From Deltaproteobacteria bacterium (GTDB lineage Bacteria; Desulfobacterota; DSM-4660; Desulfatiglandales; Desulfatiglandaceae), in contig JAFDIS010000004.1 of assembly GCA_019307945.1 (NCBI GenBank), positions 1-64,000 on the forward strand: a DNA stretch of 64,000 bases, written 5' to 3'. Numbering within the stretch: position 1 is the first letter of the stretch; every line of letters begins with the position of its first letter. Positions 52,594-62,830 of this stretch are shown one piece after another. The translations under genes and the position numbers were made by a program. The notes under the pieces are model-generated. The model was given only the letters and a program-made list of their open reading frames with translations. It did not search any database and had not been told where the DNA came from.

Positions 52594-54093
52594 TCAGGAT
52601 GAGCCGGCTTTCCGTTTCTTGATGAAATTGAGGCTGCCTTCACCCGGCGGCAGGGTAGGGTCGGCCTCCAGCACGATGGAGACATCGAAGCGGGATTCGA
52701 GATCGGCCAGTTCCTTGCGCTTTCGGTTCTGCAGGTAGGTGGCCACCTCCAGGGGGAGTCGTCCTTCGACCATGGCCACTCCTCCCTTGCTGAGCCCCAT
52801 CCAGATCTGGCGGAGCTGGGACAGGGAGGACGATTCGATGGATGGGATGAGCCCCCTTCCACGACAGTGGGGGCATTCCTGGTAACTGCGCGACTCCAGG
52901 GAGGGGCGAAGCCGTTGCCTGCTCAATTCCAGGAGTCCGAACTTGGAAATGGGCGACACGTCAATCTTGGCCCTGTCGTTCCTGGTCTCCTCCCGGAAGG
53001 CCTTTTCCACCTCCTTGATATGCTTTCGGTCCTTCATGTCGATGAAATCTATGACCACGAGGCCGCCGATGTCCCGGAGACGTAACTGCCGCGCAATCTC
53101 CACCGCCGCCTCCAGATTCGTATTGAAGGCCGTGGTTTCCACGTCCTTCTGACCCCGCCCCCTGCCCGAATTGACATCGACGGAAATGAGTGCCTCCGTG
53201 GAATCGATTACGATGGACCCGCCTGATTTCAAGGGAACCGTGTTCTTGTAGATGGCCTCTATCTGCCGTTCCACGTCGTAGACGTCGAAAATGGGCCTTT
53301 CCCCCTTGTATAGCTTCACGCGCCGCTGGTGACGCGGTGAAATAATCTTCATGTAGTCCTTGACCTGCCCGAAGACATCCTTGTCGTCCACCACCACCTC
53401 GGAGAATTCGCCCGTGAAATAATCCCTCAAGGTCCTCAGGCAGACATCCTGCTCCTGGTGCACGATGGACAGAGGCGGCGCCTTTTTGGCCCGTTTCTTA
53501 ATGTTGTTCCACATACGAAGGAGACGGTTCAGGTCCCGCGACAGGGTCTTCTTGCTCTGGTTCTGGGCGGCTGTCCTGACGATATAACCGATTTCGGGCG
53601 GGATTTTCAGACCCGACATGATCTCCTTGAGCCGCACGCGCTCGGTCTCATCCTCGATCTTCTTGGAAACGCCGGCGGTGGGCTTACCGGGGGTCAGCAC
53701 CAGGTAGCGACTCGCCAGGGAGAGGTAGGTGGTCAGTTGAGCCCCCTTGCGGCCCGGCATCTCCTTGGTCACCTGAACCAGGAGTTCCTGTCCCTTTCGA
53801 ACGATCTTGTCGATGGGCGGGGCCCCCCGAACCTTCTCCGGGTCAAGGGAGACCTGGTAATATTCCGGATGGATGTCCCCGGCCTGGAGGAACCCGTTCT
53901 TGTCCGCACCGAAATTGACGAAGCAGGCCTGAAGGCTGGGTCCCAGTCGCGCCACCACCCCTTTATAGATGTTCCCGATGCGCTGTTCGGATGTGGATGT
54001 TTCGATGTGAAACCCATCCAGGAGTCCGTCTTTGATCACGGCCACACGGAACTCCTCGGGCTCCACCGCATTGATAAGCATCTGCATGGTCAT
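52594..54093 (-). CDS. rng: Ribonuclease E/G family endoribonuclease
   Basis: The 499-residue protein has the S1 RNA-binding segment (GNIYKGVVARLGPSLQACFVNF split around residue 45), the catalytic DNase I-like region with VIDSTEALISVDVNSGRG and VVIDFIDMK, and a zinc link CPHCRGRG. It processes rRNA and decays mRNA. The length matches RNase G or a short RNase E without the long C-terminal scaffold. I start at the ATG at 54093, with AAGGAG upstream, not at 54402. Confidence 0.92.
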   Translation of the reverse strand: MTMQMLINAVEPEEFRVAVIKDGLLDGFHIETSTSEQRIGNIYKGVVARLGPSLQACFVNFGADKNGFLQAGDIHPEYYQVSLDPEKVRGAPPIDKIVRKGQELLVQVTKEMPGRKGAQLTTYLSLASRYLVLTPGKPTAGVSKKIEDETERVRLKEIMSGLKIPPEIGYIVRTAAQNQSKKTLSRDLNRLLRMWNNIKKRAKKAPPLSIVHQEQDVCLRTLRDYFTGEFSEVVVDDKDVFGQVKDYMKIISPRHQRRVKLYKGERPIFDVYDVERQIEAIYKNTVPLKSGGSIVIDSTEALISVDVNSGRGRGQKDVETTAFNTNLEAAVEIARQLRLRDIGGLVVIDFIDMKDRKHIKEVEKAFREETRNDRAKIDVSPISKFGLLELSRQRLRPSLESRSYQECPHCRGRGLIPSIESSSLSQLRQIWMGLSKGGVAMVEGRLPLEVATYLQNRKRKELADLESRFDVSIVLEADPTLPPGEGSLNFIKKRKAGSS

Positions 54094-54268
54094 AAACGTC
54101 GTTGCTCCTTCGGAGGTCACCTGAAAACGCCATAAAGGCAGTAAGGGGAGGGGAAAAGAGCGGGTTCTTCCCTCCCCGATTCCGGCTTTCCCTAGGTTCC
54201 TTGATGTTTGCGGGGTTGGAAGCAGGAGACGTGAGCCTCCTCCCCCCAGGGTCCGCCCATACGTCCAT

Positions 54269-55690
54269 TCAGCCGTGGCGGTTTCTTCCGTGGCGCCGGA
54301 AGTGCTGTTCCGCCTGGTACATGAAGGTTCGAATGGCGGCTTCCCTGCCCGGCTGCGTGCTCGAGTCGTAAGGCGTGTCCAGATAAGGGACGCCCAGGTC
54401 ATTCATGATGGGCCTGACAATGGCGGAAGTAGTGGTGCTGGGCATGCAGGTGAAGGGGTACACATTGACCACGCCGTTGTAGCCCTCCCTGGCATACTCA
54501 ACGATTCCGGCGATACTCAGGCAGGCTTCCGTTCCCAGGTCGAAGCTGTAAAGGTCGTCCTTTTTCAAGACCTTTTCCAGGTGGGCCACCCGATGGTCGG
54601 GGGCCACGTCCAAGAGGGCCCTTATGCGCTTGTAGATCTGCCTCTGCCGGAATTCCTGGTAATAAAGATCGCCCGCAAAACCGGCCATTTCCCGAATCTG
54701 TTCCCTTACTATCCCGAGGCGAAACTGTTTCAGGGCCAGCCGCAGGGCGATCTTGGTCTCGCGCAGTCGATCATAAGCCGTGTAGTTGATCCATTCGGCG
54801 ATGGAGGCGTTTACCGCCTCCCCTCCGTATCTCTCCAGGACCCGTATCAGGTGCTGGTTGGACGCCTCATGAGTTCGCAAATAGATCTCGCCTACGATCC
54901 CGATGAGGGGTTTTCGAGGAACGGCGGGGTCTATGATGGCCCTGGCCTCTTCCACCACCCCCTCCAAGGCGTCCAGTATCCGGTCGAACCGCTTTCGGGC
55001 GCCCTCGCGCTCAAAGACCTCTTCCATTTCCCGCGTGGAGCCCTCCACAAAGGCATCCGCGGCTCCCGGCTCCCTCTCATATGGACGGATCCGCCAGAGC
55101 AACCGATCCAGGATGTCGGCCACCACCACTGAAAAAAAGCTCGTCTTGCGCAGATCCAGGACACGGTCCGGATCTATGATCCCGTCCAGGGAGTACCCGT
55201 CCCGGGTCGTGAGCGATCCGATCCGGACCGGGGCGAACTCGGGGAATGAATCGAGCACGATCCGCTGGTACTTGTTGTACATCCCGAACCGGCAGGGGCC
55301 GTCTGATTCCGGCATGAAATAGATGTACTCTTCCGGGTCGAAGGCATCGCCCAGCCGCTCCTTTTCCGTTTTCAGGAAGTAGAGGATGTCGCCCGTGGTG
55401 ATCTGGCAGGGATAGCACTCCTTGCCGGAGGTGAATTCCTTTCCCAGATCCAGCCCCTTGTAGGTGGGAATGCATTGTGCCCTGATGCCGAACCCCCTGA
55501 AAACAGCGGCCAGCAGCCGCCCGCCGATGCGGTTCATCTGGGGGATCAGGAATGTCTTGTCCCGCAGGTTGTATCGACCTACGTTCCGCGTGATGGTCTG
55601 AAAGCTGATGACGTTGTTCGTCTGTTCCATGCTCAATCGCCCGGTGTCAGGGGAAAAAGGCCGCGAAGCCTCGTCCTGGTTCGTTTCCAT
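54269..55690 (-). CDS. 2-hydroxyacyl-CoA dehydratase-type activase subunit (HgdB-like)
   Basis: This 473-residue protein resembles the C-terminal HgdB/DUF2229-associated part of large CoA-substrate enzyme activases. Cys-containing segments GKECYPCQITTGD and TCMPSTTTSAI are likely Fe-S ligands. MPESDGPCRFGMYNKYQRIV and LIGIVGEIYLRTHEASN are further family-like stretches. It lies 16 bases downstream of the activase gene, and the two probably form the parts that are fused in longer homologues. The start at 55690 lacks a clear ribosome site. Confidence 0.82.
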   Translation of the reverse strand: METNQDEASRPFSPDTGRLSMEQTNNVISFQTITRNVGRYNLRDKTFLIPQMNRIGGRLLAAVFRGFGIRAQCIPTYKGLDLGKEFTSGKECYPCQITTGDILYFLKTEKERLGDAFDPEEYIYFMPESDGPCRFGMYNKYQRIVLDSFPEFAPVRIGSLTTRDGYSLDGIIDPDRVLDLRKTSFFSVVVADILDRLLWRIRPYEREPGAADAFVEGSTREMEEVFEREGARKRFDRILDALEGVVEEARAIIDPAVPRKPLIGIVGEIYLRTHEASNQHLIRVLERYGGEAVNASIAEWINYTAYDRLRETKIALRLALKQFRLGIVREQIREMAGFAGDLYYQEFRQRQIYKRIRALLDVAPDHRVAHLEKVLKKDDLYSFDLGTEACLSIAGIVEYAREGYNGVVNVYPFTCMPSTTTSAIVRPIMNDLGVPYLDTPYDSSTQPGREAAIRTFMYQAEQHFRRHGRNRHG

Positions 55691-55706
55691 TCATGAATCA
55701 AGGGCA

Positions 55707-58700
55707 CTAGTTCGCCGCCCTGAGGTCGGCCGAAGCGGCGCTCCTTTGCCTCTGCATCGTGTTGTCGATCACGTTCTTGTAGGCCTCCAGCCGTGTCATG
55801 ACGCCCGCCACCGCGCTATGCTCGTCCAGTTCAAGGATCAGGTAGGCCTTGTCCCCCATGATATGGCGGTAAAAATGCTCGATGAAGGAATCCGCGCCGC
55901 ACCCGAAATTGGTCAAATGAAGGCCGAAAGTCTGAGGACGTTGTTTGACATACTTGGCGGTACGCAGGATTTGGGCCCCAAGCCCCCAGTACATGGAAGG
56001 AAAATCGGAAAGATCCACCTCCGAGACATCCACCAGGTCCATGGGAAGGGCGGTAACACCGATCTTGGCCAGGTTCCTGCCAAGCCGCAGATTCAGACGA
56101 TCATCATACAGGTTGTAGGGTCTCCCCGTGACCAGCACCACGGGCTCACCGGGCGGGAGTGAGTCCAGGATATTGCGGCCCGCCTCCTGAAGTTCCCGGA
56201 TGAACTGCTCCTGTCGTTCCAGCCCGTACAGGAACGCCTTTCGGACCTGGGAACGGCGCAATCCCAAACGTGGACCCAGTTGTTCGTGGAGCTCCAGGGC
56301 CACGGTGGCAGGGTCCCATTTCAGGTGCACCACGGGGCTCAAGAGCCCGGACTGGTCTATTCCGTGGGCCGCCCTGACCATGTAGGCGTTCGCCTGCACC
56401 ATGGGGCAGAAGAACCCCCTCTCCGAATCCTGTGGCGTGGGCATGGTGATAATGCTGGGAAGGAAGAGATATCTCGTCTTTCCCATCAGTTCCTTGACGT
56501 GTCCGTGGCTGACCTTGACAGGATAACAGGTCTCGGCCACCATGCTTTCGATGCCGATCTTCGAGATCTGAGCGTTCGTAGGAGGAGTGAGAACCACCCG
56601 GTATCCCAACCGGTCGAAAAAGTGTGCCCAGAGCACGCCGGTGCCGTGTGTGTACAGCGCTAGCTGCATGCCCACGGTGGGCCGTCCGTCCACCTCCGGC
56701 ATCGGTCGATCCTTCACTTCCTCGTAGACACCCGCCATGTAAGCGTCCCAGATCTTTCGCCGCACGTCGAAGTAGTTCTCTTTGCGTACGCTGCTGCCTC
56801 GCGTCAACTCATATCGGCCGCACTCGCCCCCCCACACACTCTTCCTGCCGTCGAAATCATAGATCTTGAGTTTGCACTGGTTGTGGCAGTTGGGATCGGC
56901 CCTGCAGATCTTCTCCCTGTATTCCAACCGGTCCTTGATGGCCCGTTCCAGGCCCCGGAACGTGGAGGGCCTCGGCTGGAACGCCATCTTTTCCTGCACG
57001 CTGAGGGCGGCCCCGTAGGCCCCCAGTACCTCGCGGTGCTTCGGCACGGTGACACCACGGCCCAGCACGTTTTCGAAAGCCGCCACCACCCCCCGATTCA
57101 GGGACGGGCCGCCCAGGAACATGACATGTTTTCCTATCTTGCGCTTCTCCACGACCCGGTTGAGGTAGTTGTAGACGATTGCATAGCAGAGCCCTGCGAT
57201 GAGGTCTTCCCTGGGCACCCCTTTTTGGTGGTAGGAAACCAGGTCCGACTCCATGAACACGGTGCACCTTTCCGCCAGTTTCACGGGCCTTTCGGAGGAC
57301 AGGGCGATCTGCTCGAATTCTCCCACGATGTTGATGCCGTATTTGTTGGCCAGCTCGTGTAGAAAACTGCCCGTGCCCGCTGCGCATACCTTGTTCATGT
57401 CGAAGTCCAGGGGATGTGTATTGGAAATGTAGATGTACTTGGAGTCCTGCCCGCCGATCTCGAAAATCGTATCCACTTCCGGGTCGATCTCCACGGCCCC
57501 CCTGGCATGGGCGGTTATCTCGTCGATGATCAGATCCACGTTCAGGAAATCGCCCACCACGTTCCTGCCCGATCCCGTGGTGGCCGTGCCCAGTATCTCG
57601 ATCCGCTTGCCCAGGGCGTCTCGAATGGTGCTGAGCAGACGCTGGGTCACACCGATGGGGTTTCCCATGGTGGGTACGTAGCTCTTGTGGAGGATCCGCC
57701 TTTCCTGGTTGATCAACGCATATTTGGTGGTCGTGGATCCGATGTCGATCCCCAGGTAGACACCCGTTTTCCCTGGAATGGATGTCATGCGGATCTCGTT
57801 GCTTTCAGGAAACCGCGTCTCGCGCAGCCTCAACCTGGCGGCCGTCGGGACCGCCGTTTCCCCATGGATCCCCACATCCTCCACGCGGTCCGGGTCCACC
57901 CGGTTGGCGATGCCCGCCTGCCGCGCCTGCAGCGCCGCGCCGATGGCCCCGATGGATGTACTGTAAGGGGGGACCAGGAGTTCGGGGAAATACTCCTTGA
58001 AGGTCTTCACCTGCAGGGCGTTCAGGGAAAGGCCTCCCACGAAAAGCATGGGAGTTGCCAGGGTTCGGTTGGACACGATGGTGCTGATGTAATTCCTGGC
58101 GTTTCCCACGTGGAGACCGTAAATGATGTCTTCCAGCTTCTCGCCCTTGTTTTGCAGGTGGATCATGTCCGACTTGGTGAAAACAGTACACCTGCAGGCC
58201 ACGTTGGCGGGGCTCCGGCTCTTGAGACCCAGTTGAATGAAATCCCGCAGCACCCGGTCGGTCTGCTCTTCGCTCACCTGATCTTCCTCCGTGTACATGG
58301 AGGTGGCGAGCCGTTGGGCCTGCTGGTCCAGGAACGACCCTGTGCCCGATGCGCAGGGGCCGTTCGTGTTGAAATATTCCAGTTCCCAGCCCCCCTCGTC
58401 ATGTCGAATCTGGAGCAGGGCCGTATCCTGCCCCCCCATGCTGATGATGGTGCGCACGTCGGGCCGGACATGCAGCGCACCCAGGACCTGGGTTATGGTT
58501 TCGAATTCGTACGGCACATCCAGGCTCTGAGCCAGATTCCTCCCGTGATTTCCCGTAAGAGAAACCGAGACGATCCTGTCCCGGCCGAAACGCCCATATA
58601 TTTCCCGGAGCAGGGCCGCAACACCCTCCTCCACACGGCCCATGTGCCTCCTGTAGGGTGCCTCGTAGACCACGGATCCGGCCTCGTCCAGAACCACCGC

Positions 58701-58754
58701 ATTGAGACTGACGGCGCCTGCATCGATTCCCACGCGGAGACGGTCATCTTCCAT
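55707..58754 (-). CDS. Tandem BcrAD/BadFG acyl-CoA dehydratase activase
   Basis: This 1015-residue protein has two ASKHA-type BcrAD/BadFG ATPase modules: VGIDAGAVSLNAVVLDE near residue 8 and LGIDIGSTTTKYALIN near 333. Each has its own glycine and Cys motifs (GPCASGTGSFLDQQA; CAAGTGSFLHELA), the latter around the bridging [4Fe-4S] cluster. A DUF2229 region follows (CHNQCKLKIYDFDGRK). Such activases use ATP to inject an electron into 2-hydroxyacyl-CoA dehydratases or benzoyl-CoA reductase-like enzymes. The target enzyme is not in the window. It overlaps the radical SAM gene by 11 bases. Confidence 0.9.
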   Translation of the reverse strand: MEDDRLRVGIDAGAVSLNAVVLDEAGSVVYEAPYRRHMGRVEEGVAALLREIYGRFGRDRIVSVSLTGNHGRNLAQSLDVPYEFETITQVLGALHVRPDVRTIISMGGQDTALLQIRHDEGGWELEYFNTNGPCASGTGSFLDQQAQRLATSMYTEEDQVSEEQTDRVLRDFIQLGLKSRSPANVACRCTVFTKSDMIHLQNKGEKLEDIIYGLHVGNARNYISTIVSNRTLATPMLFVGGLSLNALQVKTFKEYFPELLVPPYSTSIGAIGAALQARQAGIANRVDPDRVEDVGIHGETAVPTAARLRLRETRFPESNEIRMTSIPGKTGVYLGIDIGSTTTKYALINQERRILHKSYVPTMGNPIGVTQRLLSTIRDALGKRIEILGTATTGSGRNVVGDFLNVDLIIDEITAHARGAVEIDPEVDTIFEIGGQDSKYIYISNTHPLDFDMNKVCAAGTGSFLHELANKYGINIVGEFEQIALSSERPVKLAERCTVFMESDLVSYHQKGVPREDLIAGLCYAIVYNYLNRVVEKRKIGKHVMFLGGPSLNRGVVAAFENVLGRGVTVPKHREVLGAYGAALSVQEKMAFQPRPSTFRGLERAIKDRLEYREKICRADPNCHNQCKLKIYDFDGRKSVWGGECGRYELTRGSSVRKENYFDVRRKIWDAYMAGVYEEVKDRPMPEVDGRPTVGMQLALYTHGTGVLWAHFFDRLGYRVVLTPPTNAQISKIGIESMVAETCYPVKVSHGHVKELMGKTRYLFLPSIITMPTPQDSERGFFCPMVQANAYMVRAAHGIDQSGLLSPVVHLKWDPATVALELHEQLGPRLGLRRSQVRKAFLYGLERQEQFIRELQEAGRNILDSLPPGEPVVLVTGRPYNLYDDRLNLRLGRNLAKIGVTALPMDLVDVSEVDLSDFPSMYWGLGAQILRTAKYVKQRPQTFGLHLTNFGCGADSFIEHFYRHIMGDKAYLILELDEHSAVAGVMTRLEAYKNVIDNTMQRQRSAASADLRAAN

Positions 58755-59721
58755 TGCTGTTCTGCTCCCCTTCCGGGACCTCCCTCTCGCTGATCACGTA
58801 AAAGGTGGTTCCCAGGTGTTCCTCTTCCCGCACCAGGCCCTTGTCCAGAAATCCCCGGATCAGGTCCTGAAAGGTTACGGGGTCAAGGCCCAGGGTCTTG
58901 CAGGCCTCTTCCGCCCGCACCGGCCTTCGCCGAATCATCTCCAATAGTTCGCGGCCGCCGTTTCCGGCGCCCCTTGTGCCCTTTCGCTGGAATTCCGCAA
59001 CGATTTCCGCACGGTTCCCAAGAAAGGTCATTATCGCCTTTAATCGATCCCTGTCAAGTGCGACAGCACCGGGGTCCGCCGGAGGCCGCGCCACCGTGTT
59101 GAGCTGGACCCGGTCCGGAGCGATCCTTCCGATCACCTCCCGCAACCTCTCCACCTCCCGATCCGTGTCGTTCAATCCCGCAAGGAAGACCACCTCCAGG
59201 AGAAACAGGCCCCGGTATTCCTTCCTGAAGGCCGAAAGACCCTCCAGGAGCCGCGCCAGAGTGATCTGCGGGTGGGGCCTGTGGATCCGCTGAAAGGTCT
59301 CCTCGTATCCGCTGGTGAGGGTGGGCAGAACCTTATGAGCCGCCAGAAGCCTTTCGCGCACCTCGGGCCGCCACAGAAGGGATCCATTGGTCAGGACCGC
59401 CACCTGCATGTCCATGACCTCCCTGACGGCCTCGATGACCCGCTGGATCCCGGAATGAAGTGTGGGCTCCCCGGACCCAGACAGCGTGACCACGTCCGCA
59501 CTGCATTCACGCAGTCTCTCCGCCACCTGCCTGATCACGGCCTCGACGGGTACCAGGTCCCTGGGCTCAGCGCACCTGTCGGTGGTCCTTCCCACCTGGC
59601 AATAGAGGCAGTCATAGGTGCATGTCTTGCGGGGCAGAAGGTCCACACCGAGGGAGAGGCCGAGGCGTCTGGACGGCACCGGACCGAAAACGTAAGGAGT
59701 GCTGACTCGGTTCTTGTTCAA
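58744..59721 (-). CDS. Radical SAM protein, COG0731-like
   Basis: This 325-residue protein binds a [4Fe-4S] cluster through CTYDCLYCQ (CxxxCxxC, near residue 34) and S-adenosylmethionine through LSGSGEPTLH. The N-terminus YVFGPVPSRRLGLSLG is typical of COG0731 oxidoreductases. A winged-helix-like C-terminus follows (RPVRAEEACKTLGL, FLDKGLVREEEHLG). Translation starts at a TTG with GGGAG seven bases upstream. It is coupled to the activase gene by overlap, suggesting a shared pathway. The substrate is unknown. Confidence 0.87.
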   Translation of the reverse strand: MNKNRVSTPYVFGPVPSRRLGLSLGVDLLPRKTCTYDCLYCQVGRTTDRCAEPRDLVPVEAVIRQVAERLRECSADVVTLSGSGEPTLHSGIQRVIEAVREVMDMQVAVLTNGSLLWRPEVRERLLAAHKVLPTLTSGYEETFQRIHRPHPQITLARLLEGLSAFRKEYRGLFLLEVVFLAGLNDTDREVERLREVIGRIAPDRVQLNTVARPPADPGAVALDRDRLKAIMTFLGNRAEIVAEFQRKGTRGAGNGGRELLEMIRRRPVRAEEACKTLGLDPVTFQDLIRGFLDKGLVREEEHLGTTFYVISEREVPEGEQNSNGR

Positions 59722-59833
59722 GGGGTCTCTCCCTTTCCGGCCGAATGCGGATGTTATTGCTCCTAAGGGCGGAGCCGGGGGGAGAGGGACTTTCGGGATC
59801 CGGTGTCCTCGCCACCGGGGGGGTCATTCCCCC

Positions 59834-62515
59834 TCAGTGGGCCTCCTCCCAGTTTCTGCCCTGGTGCACATCCACCTTCAGCGGAACGTCCAGTGGGTAT
59901 ACACCCTCCATCTCCTCCCGGATCAACGGTACGAGGGATTCGGCGTCTTCTTCCGGGACCTCGAAGAGCAATTCGTCGTGGACCTGCAGGAGCATCCGCG
60001 CTTTGGATCCTTCATCCCTCAGCCGGTGGTGGATCCGAATCATGGCCAGCTTGATGAGGTCAGCGGCAGTTCCCTGGATCGGCGTATTCACGGCCATTCG
60101 TTCGGCCTCGGCGCGAATCACTCGGTTGGCATGATGGAGGTCCGGGAGGTATCTCCGGCGGTTGAGCAGTGTGGTCACGTATCCTCTCTCCCTTGCGCCG
60201 GCGACGGCCTCCTCCCGGAACCGGGCCACCCCCTCATATCGTCTATAGTAGGTCTCAATATAGTCCTTGGCGGCCTTCACGTCGATGCCCAGTTCGTCGC
60301 TCAGTTTTTGCGGGCCCATCCCGTATATGATGCCGAAATTGATCGCCTTGGCGATCCGCCGCATCTCGGGGGTCACCTGGCCCGGGTCCACACCGAGAAT
60401 TTCCGATGCGGTGCGCGTATGGATGTCCTCCTCCAGCCGGAAAGATTCCAGGAAGGCCCGATCCTGTGAGTAATGGGCGAGAACCCGGAGTTCCACCTGG
60501 CTGTAGTCGGCCGAGACGAACAGGTGGCCTTTTTCCGCCACAAAGCCCTTTCTGATTTGTCTGCCCTCCTCGGTCCGGGCAGGTATGTTTTGAAGATTGG
60601 GGTCGCTGCTGCTCAGGCGACCCGTGGCCGCCACCGTTTGATTGAAGGAAGTATGCACCCTGCCCGTCCGGGGATCGGCCTGTTTCAACAGGGCGTCCAG
60701 ATAGGTGGATTTGAGCTTTGAGAGGGTGCGGTAACGCAGGATCAGCCCGGGGGTCTTTTGTGGAAAGCCCGCAAGTTTCCTGAGGGCACGCACGTTCGTC
60801 GAGTAGCGCTTCGTCTTGGTGGTCTTTCCCTGCGCGGGAAGGCCCAGCTTCTCGAACAGGACCTCGCCCAACTGCTGAGGCGAGTTGATGTTGAACTTCA
60901 TGCCGGCCTCGCGGTATATCTCCTCCTCGATCTCCTCCATGCGCCGCGCCATGCGCGCCGAAAGTTCCCGGAAAAACGCCGTGTCCACCTTGATCCCCGC
61001 CCGTTCCATTTCCATGAGAACGGGCAGCAGTCTCATCTCCAGGTTGTAAAAGAGTTCTTCGTTTCCATCCTCTTCCAGGCGTCTGGCCAACACCGTCTTC
61101 AGGCGCAGAGTAATATCGGCATCCTCACAGGCGTACTCCATTGCACGGTCAAGGGGCACCTGGGAAAAATTCCGGACGGTCTTGTCCTTTCCCACCACCT
61201 CCTTGTAGGAGATCATCCGGCGATTCAGATAGTGCTGCGCCAGGTGCTCGAGGCTGTGCTGCCTCAGGCCCGGATTGATCACATAAGAGGCGATCATGGT
61301 GTCGAACCCGATACCCCGGAGACAAACCCCCTCGCCCGCCAGCACGTGGGCGTCATACTTGATGTTCTGTCCGATCTTGGTGATCCCCTGGTCTTCAAGG
61401 ACCTCTTTGAGGGCCTCCAATGCATACCCCTTATCCAGCTGGGCCGGTGCGTCGGGATAGGCGTGGCCCAGCGGGAGGTAGACGGCCGAACGCTCCTCCG
61501 TGGAAAAGGAGATTCCCACCAAACGGGCCTTGAGCGGATCCCTGCCCGTGGTCTCCGTGTCAACCGAAACCAGGCCTTTTTCCTTGATCTGCGCCACTAG
61601 TGCGCCGAGGTCTTCCTCCGTCATACACAACCGGTAGCGGACGTCAGGGGTCCCGCGGGAAGCGAACCTGTCCCAGAGTCCCCTGAACTCACACTCCCTG
61701 AAAATTTCCGAGAGTTCTTCCTCCCGTGGCGGCCCGATCCTCAGGGACCCCACGTCCTGATCCAGCGGTACCCTGCAATCGATGGTGACCAGGGTTTTAC
61801 TGAGAGCGGCCTGGTCTCGATATTTCTGAAGATTCTCTTTGAGCTTCTTTTTCTTGATTTCGTGGAGCCGCTCAAAAACGCCGTCAAAATCACCAAAGGT
61901 ACGCACCAGTTGCACGGCCGTCTTCTCGCCCACGCCGGGCACACCGGGGATGTTGTCCGCCCTGTCTCCCGACAGACCCATCACGTCCACGAACAGCCCG
62001 GGCTCAAGGCCGTACGTTTCCCTCAGGGAATGATAATCGGTCACGGCATCCTTCATGGTATCCCACATGGTAACGCCGGGGGCCACAAGCTGCCGGAAGT
62101 CTTTGTCCCCCGTCACCAGCACCACTTCGTAGCCCGCATCCCTCGCCTGCCTGGCAAGTGTGCCCATGATATCATCCGCCTCATATCCCTGCAGTTCGAA
62201 ACGCTTGACGTTCAGGGCGTCCACGACCCTCTTGATCAACGGAATCTGCACGGCCAGGTCTTCGGGCATGGGAGGCCGATTGGCCTTGTATGCGGGGTAT
62301 ATCCGGTGCCTGAAAGTGGGTCCCTTGGTGTCGAAGGCCACGGCCAGGTACCGGGGATCGCGCTCCTCCAGGAGCTTAAAAATCATCCGCGTGAAGCCCA
62401 TAACGGCGTTCGTGGGAAGGCCCTTGGAATTGGAAAGGTTCCGAATGGCATGATAGGCCCGGTGGATGTAGGAACTGCCGTCCACCAGATAGATGATCTT
62501 ATCGTTCTTTTTCAT
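59834..62515 (-). CDS. polA: DNA polymerase I
   Basis: All three PolA activities are present in this 893-residue protein. The 5'-3' exonuclease has YLVDGSSYIHRAYHAI and GLSGDRADNIPGVPGVG. The 3'-5' exonuclease is intact (LVSVDTETTGRDP, then YACEDADITLRL). The polymerase has SADYSQVELRVLAHYS, FGIIYGMGPQKL and QVHDELLFEVP. It fills gaps in repair and removes Okazaki primers. The length is typical of the full-length enzyme. Confidence 0.98.
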   Translation of the reverse strand: MKKNDKIIYLVDGSSYIHRAYHAIRNLSNSKGLPTNAVMGFTRMIFKLLEERDPRYLAVAFDTKGPTFRHRIYPAYKANRPPMPEDLAVQIPLIKRVVDALNVKRFELQGYEADDIMGTLARQARDAGYEVVLVTGDKDFRQLVAPGVTMWDTMKDAVTDYHSLRETYGLEPGLFVDVMGLSGDRADNIPGVPGVGEKTAVQLVRTFGDFDGVFERLHEIKKKKLKENLQKYRDQAALSKTLVTIDCRVPLDQDVGSLRIGPPREEELSEIFRECEFRGLWDRFASRGTPDVRYRLCMTEEDLGALVAQIKEKGLVSVDTETTGRDPLKARLVGISFSTEERSAVYLPLGHAYPDAPAQLDKGYALEALKEVLEDQGITKIGQNIKYDAHVLAGEGVCLRGIGFDTMIASYVINPGLRQHSLEHLAQHYLNRRMISYKEVVGKDKTVRNFSQVPLDRAMEYACEDADITLRLKTVLARRLEEDGNEELFYNLEMRLLPVLMEMERAGIKVDTAFFRELSARMARRMEEIEEEIYREAGMKFNINSPQQLGEVLFEKLGLPAQGKTTKTKRYSTNVRALRKLAGFPQKTPGLILRYRTLSKLKSTYLDALLKQADPRTGRVHTSFNQTVAATGRLSSSDPNLQNIPARTEEGRQIRKGFVAEKGHLFVSADYSQVELRVLAHYSQDRAFLESFRLEEDIHTRTASEILGVDPGQVTPEMRRIAKAINFGIIYGMGPQKLSDELGIDVKAAKDYIETYYRRYEGVARFREEAVAGARERGYVTTLLNRRRYLPDLHHANRVIRAEAERMAVNTPIQGTAADLIKLAMIRIHHRLRDEGSKARMLLQVHDELLFEVPEEDAESLVPLIREEMEGVYPLDVPLKVDVHQGRNWEEAH

Positions 62516-62830
62516 GGCGTCCTGATGAAAAGCCCTCGGAAGAGAACCGGATCCGTATTACTCCCTTTCTTCCCATCCGCGGCGGACTATTCCGCCCCGC
62601 GGGCAACGCCGGGTCGGCCCGATCGTCCCTTTGCCCCGGGAACACCCCGCTTTTCCGTACCGGTCTGAAAAATGAAGGAATGAGGCCCCCCTCCCCCACT
62701 GAATGGCAAGGCTACTTCGGGATCGGGCCCTGAAATGGCTGAAAAGCATGGTGGAGGTTTCAGGGTGGGCCATTGCGGGACGTCGTTCATCGTCCGCTGC
62801 CGGAGACACCGTCCTCTTTGCCGCGCCGAC
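62516..62830. other. 315-base gap between rny and polA
   Basis: I see no gene, RNA or convincing promoter. The overlapping open frames are GC-rich shadows without recognisable motifs. polA must be transcribed from here or from rny read-through. Confidence 0.4.

Noticed and set aside
52594-54402. RNase E/G start at 54402
   Set aside because: The extension is Arg/Thr-rich shadow sequence inside the activase 3' end; the ATG at 54093 with AAGGAG fits the family N-terminus.
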